Positions 1 to 7,848 are shown, numbered from the stretch's first letter. The stretch: DNA of 25,747 nucleotides from an uncultured Collinsella sp. (GCA_902496275.1 CABVAC010000025.1:1-25747); one strand, 5' to 3'. Notes: generated by a model not told the origin, from the sequence alone. Made by a program: numbers and translations.

Positions 1-771
1 AATTATTTTGATGAGCTTTGCACCGAGATCATCCGTGTGCGCGAAGTCGGCTACGAGAACACCGACATCATCTCCATGAGCGAGGAATTCTTTGGCATTT
101 GCGACGATGCTACGCGACTCGCAGAGGACTACTCTCAGGAGAAGGCATCGGCGCTCAACTATCTCGAGGGCTTGGTGATCATCGACATCGTGGGCTTGGT
201 GGCGACCTTTGCGGTCGAACTCGTTCGCGCGGTGCGCACCGCCGCGCTCAATCGCGAACTGCAGAGCAAAGTCTATCTCGACGAAGCCACGGGGCTGCCC
301 AACAAGAACAAGTGCGAGGAGATCTTGGGGCAGGAGCGGCCTGTCTCCGCGGAGGCGCCCGTTGCGGTGTGCGTCTTCGACCTTAACAATCTGCATACGG
401 TCAATAACAACTTCGGCCACGAGAAGGGCGACGAATACATCCGTTCTTTTGCCCAACAACTGGGAAGTGTGGCGTCGGAGACGTGCTTTGTGGGTCGCGA
501 CGGCGGCGATGAGTTTATCGCAGTACTGCGGGATGCCGACCGAGCCGCTGTGGAATCTTGTCTCGCTCGGATTCGCGCGAACGTGAACGAGTATTCCGAA
601 GTCCACCCCGATATGCCCATCAGCTACGCGGTGGGCTATGCGCTTTCCAGCGATTTTGACGAGCCGCCTACCATGCGCGAACTCTTTTCCCAGGCCGACA
701 AGAACATGTACGTCGATAAGAACCGCGTAAAGACAGCCGAGGCGGCCGGGCCGCAACGCGAGGATCGCTAA
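1..771 (+). CDS. GGDEF-domain protein (putative diguanylate cyclase), 5' end missing
   Basis: The frame is open from the first base, so the true start lies outside the window; 256 residues are visible. The first ~55 residues are acidic and helical, followed by a membrane segment (about residues 60-85, LVIIDIVGLVATFAVELV) and then a GGDEF domain. The substrate-binding start of the domain (DEATGLPNKN), the metal-binding aspartate (VCVFDLNNLHTVNNNFGH) and the GGDEF signature at residues 168-172 are intact, so the domain could make cyclic di-GMP from two GTP. No RxxD inhibitory site is present five residues before GGDEF, which suggests no product feedback at that site. The missing N-terminal part probably holds an extracytoplasmic sensor. 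It converges on the LysR gene with 43 bp between stops. Family call is firm; actual cyclase activity is inferred. Confidence 0.9.
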   Translation, partial: NYFDELCTEIIRVREVGYENTDIISMSEEFFGICDDATRLAEDYSQEKASALNYLEGLVIIDIVGLVATFAVELVRAVRTAALNRELQSKVYLDEATGLPNKNKCEEILGQERPVSAEAPVAVCVFDLNNLHTVNNNFGHEKGDEYIRSFAQQLGSVASETCFVGRDGGDEFIAVLRDADRAAVESCLARIRANVNEYSEVHPDMPISYAVGYALSSDFDEPPTMRELFSQADKNMYVDKNRVKTAEAAGPQREDR

Positions 772-814
772 ACCCGTAGCAAAGGGTAGTCAAAAAAGCC
801 CCGTCCCAAATGAA

Positions 815-1693
815 CTAGTTGAGGAGTTGGGCCATGGCGTTGACGAATTTTTGGACTTGGAGGGTTGGCTCGAGCGGATAGTGCAAAAAGACCGGCACCT
901 CTCGCCCGCACAGGAACGGCACGCCCACAAAGGCCGGGTGCACCCCTGACCATGCGCCACAGGTGAGTACCGCATCGCCCTTTTCCTCCGCCTCGTTAAA
1001 GAGCGCAAAGTCAAAGCTATCCACATCGATCACGTCCATGCCGCCGTCGGCCAAAAGGTCGATGCGTAGGCTGTCCATCGCATCGTTGCCGTGACGGAGC
1101 ACGCGCAGGCGCATGCCCTCTAGGTCGGCAACCGTAATGCGATTCTTGCGCGCCAGCGGGCTCGCGCGCGGCAGGTCGATATAAAACGGTACGTTAACGA
1201 TGTGGAGCTTTTGGCAAGCGTCGCCCCAGCGTGGGGTAGAAAAACTCGACTGCACCACATCGACCTCGCGGCCCAAGCTGCGCATGACGGTCTCGCGCTC
1301 GTCGTAGAGGTCACTTACCGGCACGATCTCAAATCGCAGCGACGGTTCCAGATCGTGGATGCCCGACCACATCGACAGCGTCTGGCGTCCTGGGCACATC
1401 ATTGACACGCCCAGGCGCACGGCACCACCATCGCCCGCCGCGCGTCGGGCACGGCGCAGCGCGTCCTCGGACTGCCGCATGATCGAGCGCGCGTCGTCCA
1501 CCAGCAGTGCGCCGGCCGGCGTCACCTTGACGCCCGAGTGCGAGCGCTCGAACAACGTGATGCCGAACTCGGCCTCGAAGCCCGACACCTGCTTGACGAG
1601 GGCCGGGGTCGACACGCGCAATCTTGCCGCCGCACGCGAGAAGCTCCCCAGCTCCGCGGCGGCCGATATGGCCTCAAGTCGTCGATCGTACAC
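815..1693 (-). CDS. LysR-family transcriptional regulator
   Basis: A 292-residue LysR-type regulator. The N-terminal winged helix-turn-helix is clear (AELGSFSRAAARLRVSTPAL, then FEAEFGITLFERSHSGVKVTPAG), followed by a periplasmic-binding-protein-like effector domain. I start it at the GTG at 1693 because GGGAG lies 6 bases upstream and because LysR proteins normally begin just before this helix; an ATG at 1726 is in frame but has no SD sequence. It is divergent from the SDR-MFS-Gfo/Idh unit, with a shared ~230-bp region holding several inverted repeats, the usual arrangement for a LysR protein that controls its neighbour and itself. The effector is unknown, presumably a substrate or intermediate of that pathway. 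Confidence 0.92.
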   Translation of the reverse strand: MYDRRLEAISAAAELGSFSRAAARLRVSTPALVKQVSGFEAEFGITLFERSHSGVKVTPAGALLVDDARSIMRQSEDALRRARRAAGDGGAVRLGVSMMCPGRQTLSMWSGIHDLEPSLRFEIVPVSDLYDERETVMRSLGREVDVVQSSFSTPRWGDACQKLHIVNVPFYIDLPRASPLARKNRITVADLEGMRLRVLRHGNDAMDSLRIDLLADGGMDVIDVDSFDFALFNEAEEKGDAVLTCGAWSGVHPAFVGVPFLCGREVPVFLHYPLEPTLQVQKFVNAMAQLLN

Positions 1694-1742
1694 GTCAATC
1701 TCCCGTTTTCGCGCCCGTGACCGCATGGTGCCACAGGGGGTT

Positions 1743-1870
1743 GTTTTCGCAGGTCACACGCTCAATTGAGAATGAGCTGCATCGCACAGTGTAAACCTAC
1801 GGTTAACGCCATTCTAACAAATATGCAATTCACCTGCGCAAATGCAAAGCATACGATAACCTGCGAAAAC
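1743..1870. promoter_or_regulatory. Divergent control region with candidate LysR operator sites
   Basis: The space between the LysR gene and the SDR gene contains a widely spaced perfect 12-bp inverted repeat (GTTTTCGCAGGT at 1743-1754 and its complement at 1859-1870), a third related half-site (CACCTGCGCAAA near 1831), a perfect 10-bp palindrome CTCAATTGAG at 1761-1770, and a near-palindrome GTAAACCTACGGTTAAC at 1791-1807. LysR regulators typically bind short imperfect dyads upstream of a divergent target, so these are candidates; which one is bound cannot be decided from sequence. Confidence 0.45.
1829..1857 (+). promoter_or_regulatory. Candidate promoter for the SDR-MFS-Gfo/Idh unit
   Basis: TTCACC (1829-1834) and TACGAT (1852-1857) are separated by 17 bp and each match 4 of 6 consensus bases. 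Transcription would start near 1864 and leave a leader of about 60 nt. The -35 box overlaps one CACCTGCG half-site, suiting activator control. Weak matches; tentative. Confidence 0.35.
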
Positions 1871-1873
1871 CAC

Positions 1874-1900
1874 GTGGGTCGATTAATGGGAACGACCCAC
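1874..1900 (+). promoter_or_regulatory. Leader hairpin ahead of the SDR gene
   Basis: GTGGGTCG (1874-1881) and CGACCCAC (1893-1900) form a perfect 8-bp stem with an 11-nt loop, ending 26 nt before the SDR start codon. There is no T run, so it is not a terminator; it may stabilise the mRNA 5' end or affect translation. Confidence 0.4.
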
Positions 1901-1926
1901 AGGGAGGCACAAGAAGGGAAGTTCCT

Positions 1927-2808
1927 ATGAGCAACTGGCTTAAGCTCGAGGGCGATGTCTGCGCCGTAACCGGCGCACTCGGCGGTATGGGCGTCGCGAT
2001 TTGCCGCGAGTTCGCCCGCAACGGCGCCAACGTCGTCCTGCTCGACCTGGACGAGGAAAAGGTCAAGGCCGCAGCCGCCGACCTCGCCGCCGAGTTTGGA
2101 ATCCACGCCGAGGGCTACAAGATGAACGCCACCGACGAGGCCGAGGTTCAGGCCGCCGTCGATGCCACCATCGCCGACTTCGGCCGTGTCGACGTCCTCG
2201 TCAACACCGCCGGTATCCTGCGCTTCGCCGCCATGGAGGACCTGCCGCTCTCCGACTGGAACGAGGTCATCAACGTCAACCTCACCGGCTACTTCATCAC
2301 CTCGCAGCGCTTTGGTCGCGAAATGATCAAGGCCGGCCAGGGTCGCCTGGTGCACATCTCGACCGTCGCCAGCCACTCTCCCGAGACGTTCTCGGGCGTG
2401 TACAGCTCCACCAAGGCCGGCGTCAACATGATGTCCAAGATGCTCGCCGCCGAATGGGGCCCCTACGGCGTGCGCTCCAACTGCGTCGAGCCCTGCTTCG
2501 TTAAGACCCCGATGTCGGCCAACTTCTACGCCGACCCCGAGGTCGAAAAGAGCCGCAGCCGTCTGATCGCCACGCGCCGCATCGGCGAGGTTAGCGATAT
2601 CGCCAACGCCGTCATGTTCCTGGCGTCCACGCGCTCGGACTTTACCACCGGCGACGCCATCAAGGTCGACGGCGGCTTCTCCAACATGATGGGCGACCTC
2701 ACCGCCAAGCCCGGCGGCCGTCGCGCCTATGCCGACAACTACCTTAAGAACAAGGGTGTCGAGCTCTGGTCCGATGAGTCCGGCGTCGCCAAGCCGACTG
2801 ACCAGTAA
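1927..2808 (+). CDS. Short-chain dehydrogenase/reductase (SDR)
   Basis: A 293-residue classical SDR oxidoreductase, expected to interconvert an alcohol and a carbonyl with NAD(P). The Rossmann motif TGALGGMG (15-22), the NTAG variant of NNAG (93-96), the structural Asn in INVNLTG, and the YxxxK pair (YSSTK, Tyr159 and Lys163) are visible. Asp40 at the end of beta-strand 2 (VVLLDLD) favours NAD. At the usual catalytic serine position, counting 12 residues between it and the tyrosine, the sequence has Thr146 with Ser145 beside it. The substrate-loop segment CVEPCFVKTPMSANF follows the normal PG-type motif. A ~35-residue C-terminal tail after DGGFSN goes beyond the minimal fold. First gene of a likely operon with the MFS carrier and Gfo/Idh dehydrogenase. 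Substrate unknown. Confidence 0.93.
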   Translation: MSNWLKLEGDVCAVTGALGGMGVAICREFARNGANVVLLDLDEEKVKAAAADLAAEFGIHAEGYKMNATDEAEVQAAVDATIADFGRVDVLVNTAGILRFAAMEDLPLSDWNEVINVNLTGYFITSQRFGREMIKAGQGRLVHISTVASHSPETFSGVYSSTKAGVNMMSKMLAAEWGPYGVRSNCVEPCFVKTPMSANFYADPEVEKSRSRLIATRRIGEVSDIANAVMFLASTRSDFTTGDAIKVDGGFSNMMGDLTAKPGGRRAYADNYLKNKGVELWSDESGVAKPTDQ

Positions 2809-2874
2809 ACCAACCTGACAGGGAGGCCCCGCGGACACGCCCGCTCCTCCCCCGTATCGATTAGAAAGAGTCCA

Positions 2875-4131
2875 ATGGCTTCCACCAACTCCAACAAGGG
2901 TCGCGCCGTCGTGCTTTCCGCCGCGTGCGTCACCATGTTCTTCATTAGCTCCATCGCGCTGTATTCCGTCGTGAGCAAGAATCTGCTCGCCGTCTACCCC
3001 GAGTGGTCGAGTGCCCTTACCTGGGCTTTCCCCGTCTTTCAGACCATCATGGCCGTAACGGGCATCTTCGCCGGCCGCATCTCCGATAAGATCGGCCCGC
3101 GCAACGTCGTGATCGCCGCCGCCGTGTGCTACGGCCTGGGCTGGTTCATGTCCGGCACCGTCACCGAGCCGTGGCAGTTCTACCTGTGGTTCTCGCTCGT
3201 CGCCGCCATCGGCAACGGCCTGGGCTACAACCCGGCGCTCACCACCGGCCAAAAGTGGTTCATCGACAAGAAGGGCCTTGCCTCCGGCATCACCCTGGCC
3301 GCTTCGACCGCCGGCCCCGCCGTGCTGTCCCCGGTGCTCGCCTCGCTGCTCATCCCGAGCCTGGGCATCTTTGGCGCCCTCAAGGCACTCGGCGTCATCT
3401 TCTTTGTGACGATCGCCGCCTCCGCCCTGTTCCTGAAGGCCCCCGAGGCCGGTTGGCTGCCCGAGGGCTTCGAGGCCCCCAAGGGCGGTGCACATGCCGG
3501 CACCTTCGGCGACCTCACCCCGGGCGAGATGGTCAAGACCCCGCGCTTCTGGGTCCTCATCGTCACCTTCGCCTTTGCCGCCACCGCGGGCACCCTGCTC
3601 GTGGGCAAGGTTGCCTCCATCGCCGCCGTCCAGCTCTTCGCCGACCCCACGAGCGCCGCGGCCGTCGCCCTCGGCGGTGTGGTTGTCTCCGTCAACACCT
3701 GCGCCAACCTGGTTGGCCGTCTGTCCTTTGGCCAGATCATCGACAAGCTCGGCGCCTATAAGTCGCTGCTCATCAGCCTTGTCGTCACCATCGTCGCGCT
3801 CGTCATCATGTCGATGAGCTTTACGCAGAGCATGTTCTTTGTGGCGCTCGCCCTGCTCGGCTTTAGCTTTGGCGCCCTGCTCGTCATCTACCCGCCGCTC
3901 ACCGGTGGCGCCTTTGGCACCAGCAACATCGGCGTCAACTACGGCATCATGTTTTTGGGTTACGCCGCTTCCACCTGGATCAGCCAGCCCATCACCGCCG
4001 TGCTGTATCACGCCGAGGCTGGCAGTGCCGCCTACCAGCAGTCCTTCTACGGCGCCATCGTGATCGCCGCCATCGCCGTCGTGCTCACCGTCTACATGAT
4101 GGTCTCCGACAGCAAGAAGAAGTCCGCCTAG
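2875..4131 (+). CDS. MFS transporter, OFA/monocarboxylate-like
   Basis: A 418-residue, 12-span major facilitator carrier of the cytoplasmic membrane. The loop 2-3 signature GRISDKIGPR (67-76) is present, its repeat occurs in the second half (NLVGRLSFGQIIDKLG), and the central segment GYNPALTTGQKWFIDKKGLASG is typical of the oxalate/formate antiporter and monocarboxylate porter group, where it reads like Y...WF.DKRGLA.G. That points to an organic anion or a related small metabolite as substrate, though sugar-type substrates cannot be excluded. GAAAGAG lies a few bases upstream of the start; the gap from the SDR gene is 66 bp with no terminator. Presumably imports the substrate handled by the two flanking dehydrogenases. 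Confidence 0.92.
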   Translation: MASTNSNKGRAVVLSAACVTMFFISSIALYSVVSKNLLAVYPEWSSALTWAFPVFQTIMAVTGIFAGRISDKIGPRNVVIAAAVCYGLGWFMSGTVTEPWQFYLWFSLVAAIGNGLGYNPALTTGQKWFIDKKGLASGITLAASTAGPAVLSPVLASLLIPSLGIFGALKALGVIFFVTIAASALFLKAPEAGWLPEGFEAPKGGAHAGTFGDLTPGEMVKTPRFWVLIVTFAFAATAGTLLVGKVASIAAVQLFADPTSAAAVALGGVVVSVNTCANLVGRLSFGQIIDKLGAYKSLLISLVVTIVALVIMSMSFTQSMFFVALALLGFSFGALLVIYPPLTGGAFGTSNIGVNYGIMFLGYAASTWISQPITAVLYHAEAGSAAYQQSFYGAIVIAAIAVVLTVYMMVSDSKKKSA

Positions 4132-4140
4132 TTTTGCTTG

Positions 4141-4169
4141 ATGTGGCAAGGACCGCCCCCTTGCCACAT
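4141..4169 (+). promoter_or_regulatory. Intercistronic hairpin between MFS and Gfo/Idh genes
   Basis: ATGTGGCAAGG and its exact complement form an 11-bp stem around a 7-nt loop (ACCGCCC). No T run follows, so it is more likely an mRNA-stability or partial-attenuation element than a terminator. Its shape and sequence resemble the hairpin at 17199-17229. Confidence 0.6.
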
Positions 4170-4198
4170 TCCACCGCCACCAGTATTAAGGAGTCGAA

Positions 4199-5239
4199 AT
4201 GTCTGAGCTCAACCCCGTCCGCATTGCCGTTATCGGCGCCGGCGCCATGGGCCGCAACCACATCCGCTTTGTCACCGAGGAGCCCGAGGCCGAGCTCGTC
4301 GCCATCGCCGACGCCTTTGAGGGCGCCCGCGCCACGGCCGAGGCCGCCGGCGTGCCGTTCTATACCGATCCCGCCCAGATGATGGACGAGGTCAAGCCCG
4401 AGGCCGTCATTATCGCCACCCCCAACGACCTGCACCTGGGCGTTGCTCGCGAGGCCATCAAGCGCAACATCGTGCCGCTGGTCGAAAAGCCGATCTCCAA
4501 CGATCTCGAGGATGCCCAGGCCTTCGCCGCCGAGGCCGAGACCGCCGGCGTGCCCGTGCTCGTGGGTCAGCACCGTCGCCACAACCCCTTCGTTAACAAG
4601 GCCAAGGAGATCATCGAGTCCGGCGAGCTGGGCAAGCTCACCGTGTCGAGCTTCCACTATATGATCTATAAGAATGACGAGTACTTCGATGTCGAGTGGC
4701 GCCGCAAGAAGGGTGCCGGCCCGATCCTGGTCAACCTGGTGCACGACGTCGACCTGCTCCGCTACCTGCTGGGCGAGCCCGTTGCCGTCCAGGGTATGCA
4801 GTCCAGCGCCGCCCGCGGTTTTGAGACCGAGGACTCCGCCGTGGTCAACGTTCGTTTTGCCGATGGCGCGCTCGCGAGCATGACCATCTCCGACGCCACC
4901 GCCAGCCCCTGGAACTGGGAGGCAACCGCTCGCGAGGATCCGCAGTACCGTCCCTTCGACGCCGACGCCTACTTTATCGGCGGAACCTTGGGCGCCCTGT
5001 CGCTGCCCCGCCTGCACCAGTTCTCCTACGACGGCGCCTCCAACTGGCACAAGCCGCTGCAGATGGAGATTCCGGCCGTGGACCCGGCACTACCGCACAA
5101 GATGCAGCTCAAGCACTTTGTGAAGGTCGTCCGCCGCGAGGTTGAGCCCGTCGTGACCCCCGCCGATAACGTCAAGACGCTCACACTTCTCAACGCCATC
5201 AAGGAGGCCGCCGAGACCGGCCAGCTCGTCGAGCTGTAA
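4199..5239 (+). CDS. Gfo/Idh/MocA-family NAD(P)-dependent oxidoreductase
   Basis: A 346-residue dehydrogenase of the glucose-fructose oxidoreductase / inositol 2-dehydrogenase family. The Rossmann motif IGAGAMGRNH (12-21), the conserved EKP (96-98) whose lysine is catalytic in the family, and the active-site stretch LVNLVHDVDLLRYLLG (His182, Asp185) are all present. ATG 4199 has AAGGAG 5 bases upstream. It ends the SDR-MFS-Gfo/Idh unit, 67 bp after the carrier gene and just before a strong terminator. Family substrates are cyclitols, sugars and sugar derivatives, so together with the SDR it suggests oxidation and reduction (possibly epimerisation) of a polyol or sugar acid. The exact substrate cannot be read from sequence. 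Confidence 0.93.
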   Translation: MSELNPVRIAVIGAGAMGRNHIRFVTEEPEAELVAIADAFEGARATAEAAGVPFYTDPAQMMDEVKPEAVIIATPNDLHLGVAREAIKRNIVPLVEKPISNDLEDAQAFAAEAETAGVPVLVGQHRRHNPFVNKAKEIIESGELGKLTVSSFHYMIYKNDEYFDVEWRRKKGAGPILVNLVHDVDLLRYLLGEPVAVQGMQSSAARGFETEDSAVVNVRFADGALASMTISDATASPWNWEATAREDPQYRPFDADAYFIGGTLGALSLPRLHQFSYDGASNWHKPLQMEIPAVDPALPHKMQLKHFVKVVRREVEPVVTPADNVKTLTLLNAIKEAAETGQLVEL

Positions 5240-5310
5240 TGCCTTAGGCCTGACCGCGGCAAAACTCATGCCGAGTCCCTCGGTCCGCCACCAACAAGCC
5301 CCTCTTCTTT

Positions 5311-5345
5311 GCCCCACGAGCAGCCTCCTGCCCGCGGGGCTTTTT
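5311..5345 (+). terminator. Rho-independent terminator of the SDR-MFS-Gfo/Idh unit
   Basis: GCCCCACGAGCAG (5311-5323) pairs with CTGCCCGCGGGGC (5328-5340) with two A-C mismatches across a 4-nt loop, and is followed directly by TTTTT. Confidence 0.88.
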
Positions 5346-5366
5346 GCACCTCAGCTTGATTCGTTC

Positions 5367-5526
5367 GCCACGAAATGGGCCTATCTACTACGTTTAACCG
5401 ATTACCCCCAACCATACCGAATTTCGCGAAATAAAAACCGCAGGTAGACGGCTTGCGTATTTTCGGAAAACCGGGGGATGGTCGACCCATACGGGTTAAA
5501 CGTAGTAGATAGGTCATTTTCGTGGC
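5367..5526. repeat. 160-bp element with 33-nt imperfect inverted ends
   Basis: The arms at 5367-5399 and 5494-5526 match at 30 of 33 positions; the inner 19 bases (CTATCTACTACGTTTAACC) are identical. The ~94-bp centre is AT-richer than the neighbouring genes and contains a perfect 12-bp palindrome ATTTCGCGAAAT (5421-5432). No ORF and no obvious target-site duplication flank it. With the terminator at 5311-5345 it accounts for most of the 368-bp space before tex. It could be a MITE-like non-autonomous element or a structured RNA or regulatory region; sequence alone does not say. Confidence 0.75.
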
Positions 5527-5607
5527 ACGGCCCAAAACAGTCTTTTGGGACGGGTGGTATCCTTGGTAGCTCTGTGCTGCAAACGCACCTTTACCGCAAG
5601 GAGTTTC

Positions 5608-7755
5608 ATGGATCTTATCGCCCAGCTCGCCCGCGAGCTCAACCTTAAGGCCGCCAACACCGAGGCGGCCGTCAAGCTCATCGACGAGGGCAACACCATC
5701 CCCTTTATCTCGCGCTACCGCAAGGAAGCCACGGGCGGCATGGACGACGTCGCCCTGCGCACACTCGACGAGCGCCTGTCTTACCTGCGCAATCTTGAGC
5801 AGCGCAAAGAGGACGTCATCCTGCTCATCGATGCCCAAGGCAAACTCACGCCCGAGCTCGAGCAGCAGATTCGCGAGGCCACGCAGCTCCAGCGTGTCGA
5901 GGACCTCTACAAGCCCTACCGCAAAAAGCGTATGACCCGCGCGCAGAAGGCCCGCGAGGCAGGCCTGGAGCCGCTTGCCAACATGATCATCATGCAGGCA
6001 TCCGCCAAGGGCAGCGCACTCGACGCCGCCGCGGTATACGTCAATGATGAGGCCGGCTTCGACACGCCCGAAAAGGCGCTCGCCGGTGCCGCCGACATCG
6101 TGGCCGAAACGGTAGCCGAGGACCCCGAGAACGTCGCCGACCTGCGCGCCTTTACGCAAAACACCGCCGATATCGTCGTCGAAGCCACCGACCCCGCCGA
6201 GAAGACCCCCTACGAACCGTACTACAGCTATGACGAGCCGCTGCGCCGTATACCCAACCACCGCGTGTTGGCTATCGATCGCGGTGAGCGCGAGGGCAAG
6301 CTCCGCGTGCGCGTGAACGTCGACGGCGCCGCCGCCACGGCACGCCTCGGAAGCCGTTGGCCCCGCCGTCAGGGCGTGTTTGCTCCCATCTTCGATGCCG
6401 CCATCGCCGACGGCTACAAGCGCCTCATGGCCCCCTCGCTGGAGCGCGAGGCCCGCGCCAAACTCACCGTTCGCGCCCAGACCGAGGCCATCAACGTCTT
6501 TGCCAAGAATCTCGAGGGCCTGCTCTCGGCGCGCCCCGTGCGCGGCGCCCGCGTGCTCGCGCTCGATCCGGGCTATCGCACCGGCTGCAAGATCGCCGTC
6601 ATGGACGAGACCGGCAAGCTGCTCGACCACGGCGTGGTCTATCCCACCAAGCCGCGCCACGACGTCGCCGGCACCAAGCGCGAGCTCGCCCGCCTCGTCA
6701 AAAAGGACGGCGTCAACACCATCGTCATCGGCAATGGCACCGCCAGCCGCGAGACCGAGGAAGTCGTCTCGGAGTTCATCGCCGAGCAGGCGCCTGAGCT
6801 GCGATACACCATCGTCAACGAGGCCGGCGCGTCGGTGTACTCCGCCTCCGAGCTCGCCAGCCAGGAGTATCCCGATCTGGACGTCACCGTGCGTGGCGCC
6901 ATGAGCCTGGGCCGCCGCCTGCAGGACCCGCTGGCAGAGCTCGTCAAGATCCCGCCCCAGTCTATCGGCGTGGGCCAGTACCAGCACGACCTTGACCAGG
7001 CCGAGCTCTCGCGCACTCTGGGCCACGTGGTGGAGGACGTCGTCAACCGCGTGGGCGTCGACGTGAATACCGCGAGCGCAAGCCTGCTGGGATACGTATC
7101 GGGCATCACGCCGAGCGTGGCCAAAAACATCGTGGCCTACCGCGAGGAAAACGGCGCCTTTACCGATCGCCGTCAGCTTAAGAAGGTCCCCAAGCTGGGA
7201 CCCAAGGCATATCTCAACGCCGCGGGCTTTTTGCGCATCAGCGGCGGCAAGAACCCACTCGACGCGACAAGCGTCCACCCCGAGAGCTACGAGGTGGCCA
7301 CATCCGTCCTGAAGCGCGCCGGCGTTGGGGCCAGCGAGCTCAGCCGCGGCGGCGTGCCCGACATCGAGCGCCGTCTGGGCAGCATCTCGGCACTGGCCAG
7401 CGACCTAGACTGCGGTACCCTCACGCTCATCGACATCGTTAACGAGCTCAAGAAGCCCGGCCGCGACCCGCGCGACGACGCGCCCGAGGTGGTCTTTAGC
7501 CGCTCAGCGCTTTCCATCGACGACCTGGAACCCGGCATGGAACTCAAGGGCACGGTGCGCAACGTCATCGACTTTGGCGCGTTCGTCGACGTGGGCGTGC
7601 ACCAGGACGGCCTCGTGCATATCTCCAAGCTGGCCAACCGCTTTGTCAAGCACCCGAGCGACGTGGTGCGCGTCGGTGACACGGTCAAGGTGTGGGTCGA
7701 GAAGGTCGATCGCGACCGCAAAAAGATCTCCCTCACCATGGTACAGGGCAAGTAA
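5608..7755 (+). CDS. tex: Tex-family RNA-binding transcription accessory protein
   Basis: A 715-residue Tex protein, a nucleic-acid-binding factor linked to transcription and virulence-gene expression in other bacteria. Domains in order: N-terminal helical Tex region including the highly conserved IPFISRYRKEATGGMDD; a YqgF/RNase H-like domain starting VLALDPGYRTGCKIAV (Asp320); a helix-hairpin-helix region (GYVSGITPSVAKNIVAYREE and VPKLGPKAYLNAAGF); and a C-terminal S1 domain (about 643-712, GTVRNVIDFGAFVDVGVHQDGLVHIS). Length matches the family. I start at ATG 5608 with AAGGAG 4 bases upstream; the frame remains open for 21 codons further upstream but that part is not family-like. It stands alone on its strand and converges on the transaldolase gene. 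Confidence 0.96.
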   Translation: MDLIAQLARELNLKAANTEAAVKLIDEGNTIPFISRYRKEATGGMDDVALRTLDERLSYLRNLEQRKEDVILLIDAQGKLTPELEQQIREATQLQRVEDLYKPYRKKRMTRAQKAREAGLEPLANMIIMQASAKGSALDAAAVYVNDEAGFDTPEKALAGAADIVAETVAEDPENVADLRAFTQNTADIVVEATDPAEKTPYEPYYSYDEPLRRIPNHRVLAIDRGEREGKLRVRVNVDGAAATARLGSRWPRRQGVFAPIFDAAIADGYKRLMAPSLEREARAKLTVRAQTEAINVFAKNLEGLLSARPVRGARVLALDPGYRTGCKIAVMDETGKLLDHGVVYPTKPRHDVAGTKRELARLVKKDGVNTIVIGNGTASRETEEVVSEFIAEQAPELRYTIVNEAGASVYSASELASQEYPDLDVTVRGAMSLGRRLQDPLAELVKIPPQSIGVGQYQHDLDQAELSRTLGHVVEDVVNRVGVDVNTASASLLGYVSGITPSVAKNIVAYREENGAFTDRRQLKKVPKLGPKAYLNAAGFLRISGGKNPLDATSVHPESYEVATSVLKRAGVGASELSRGGVPDIERRLGSISALASDLDCGTLTLIDIVNELKKPGRDPRDDAPEVVFSRSALSIDDLEPGMELKGTVRNVIDFGAFVDVGVHQDGLVHISKLANRFVKHPSDVVRVGDTVKVWVEKVDRDRKKISLTMVQGK

Positions 7756-7782
7756 ACCGCCAAAGCAAAGGTACCGGTAGCC

Positions 7783-7848
7783 CCGGCCTTTCCTTTGCCT
7801 AGCGCGACCCTCGCGGAGCGCGTGAGCGATAGGGAAAGGAAAGGCCGG
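7783..7848. repeat. Inverted repeat between convergent tex and transaldolase genes
   Basis: The 23-nt arms at 7783-7805 and 7826-7848 match at 21 positions (CCGGCCTTTCCTTT at the outer end of each). The 20-nt centre is itself GC-rich and partly self-complementary. Neither side has a T run, so it is not a textbook intrinsic terminator, but its place between two gene ends suits a bidirectional transcription stop or 3'-end stabiliser. Confidence 0.75.

Noticed and set aside
1762..4167. An 801-codon minus-strand open frame antisense to the SDR and MFS genes
   Set aside because: Gly, Asp and His-rich shadow of high-GC third positions; the plus-strand genes have firm family motifs.
5367..5526. Insertion sequence with transposase
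   Set aside because: There are inverted ends but no reading frame long enough for a transposase, and no target-site duplication at the edges.
5266..7278. A 670-codon minus-strand open frame antisense to tex
   Set aside because: Same reason; it also runs through the 160-bp inverted element and a terminator.
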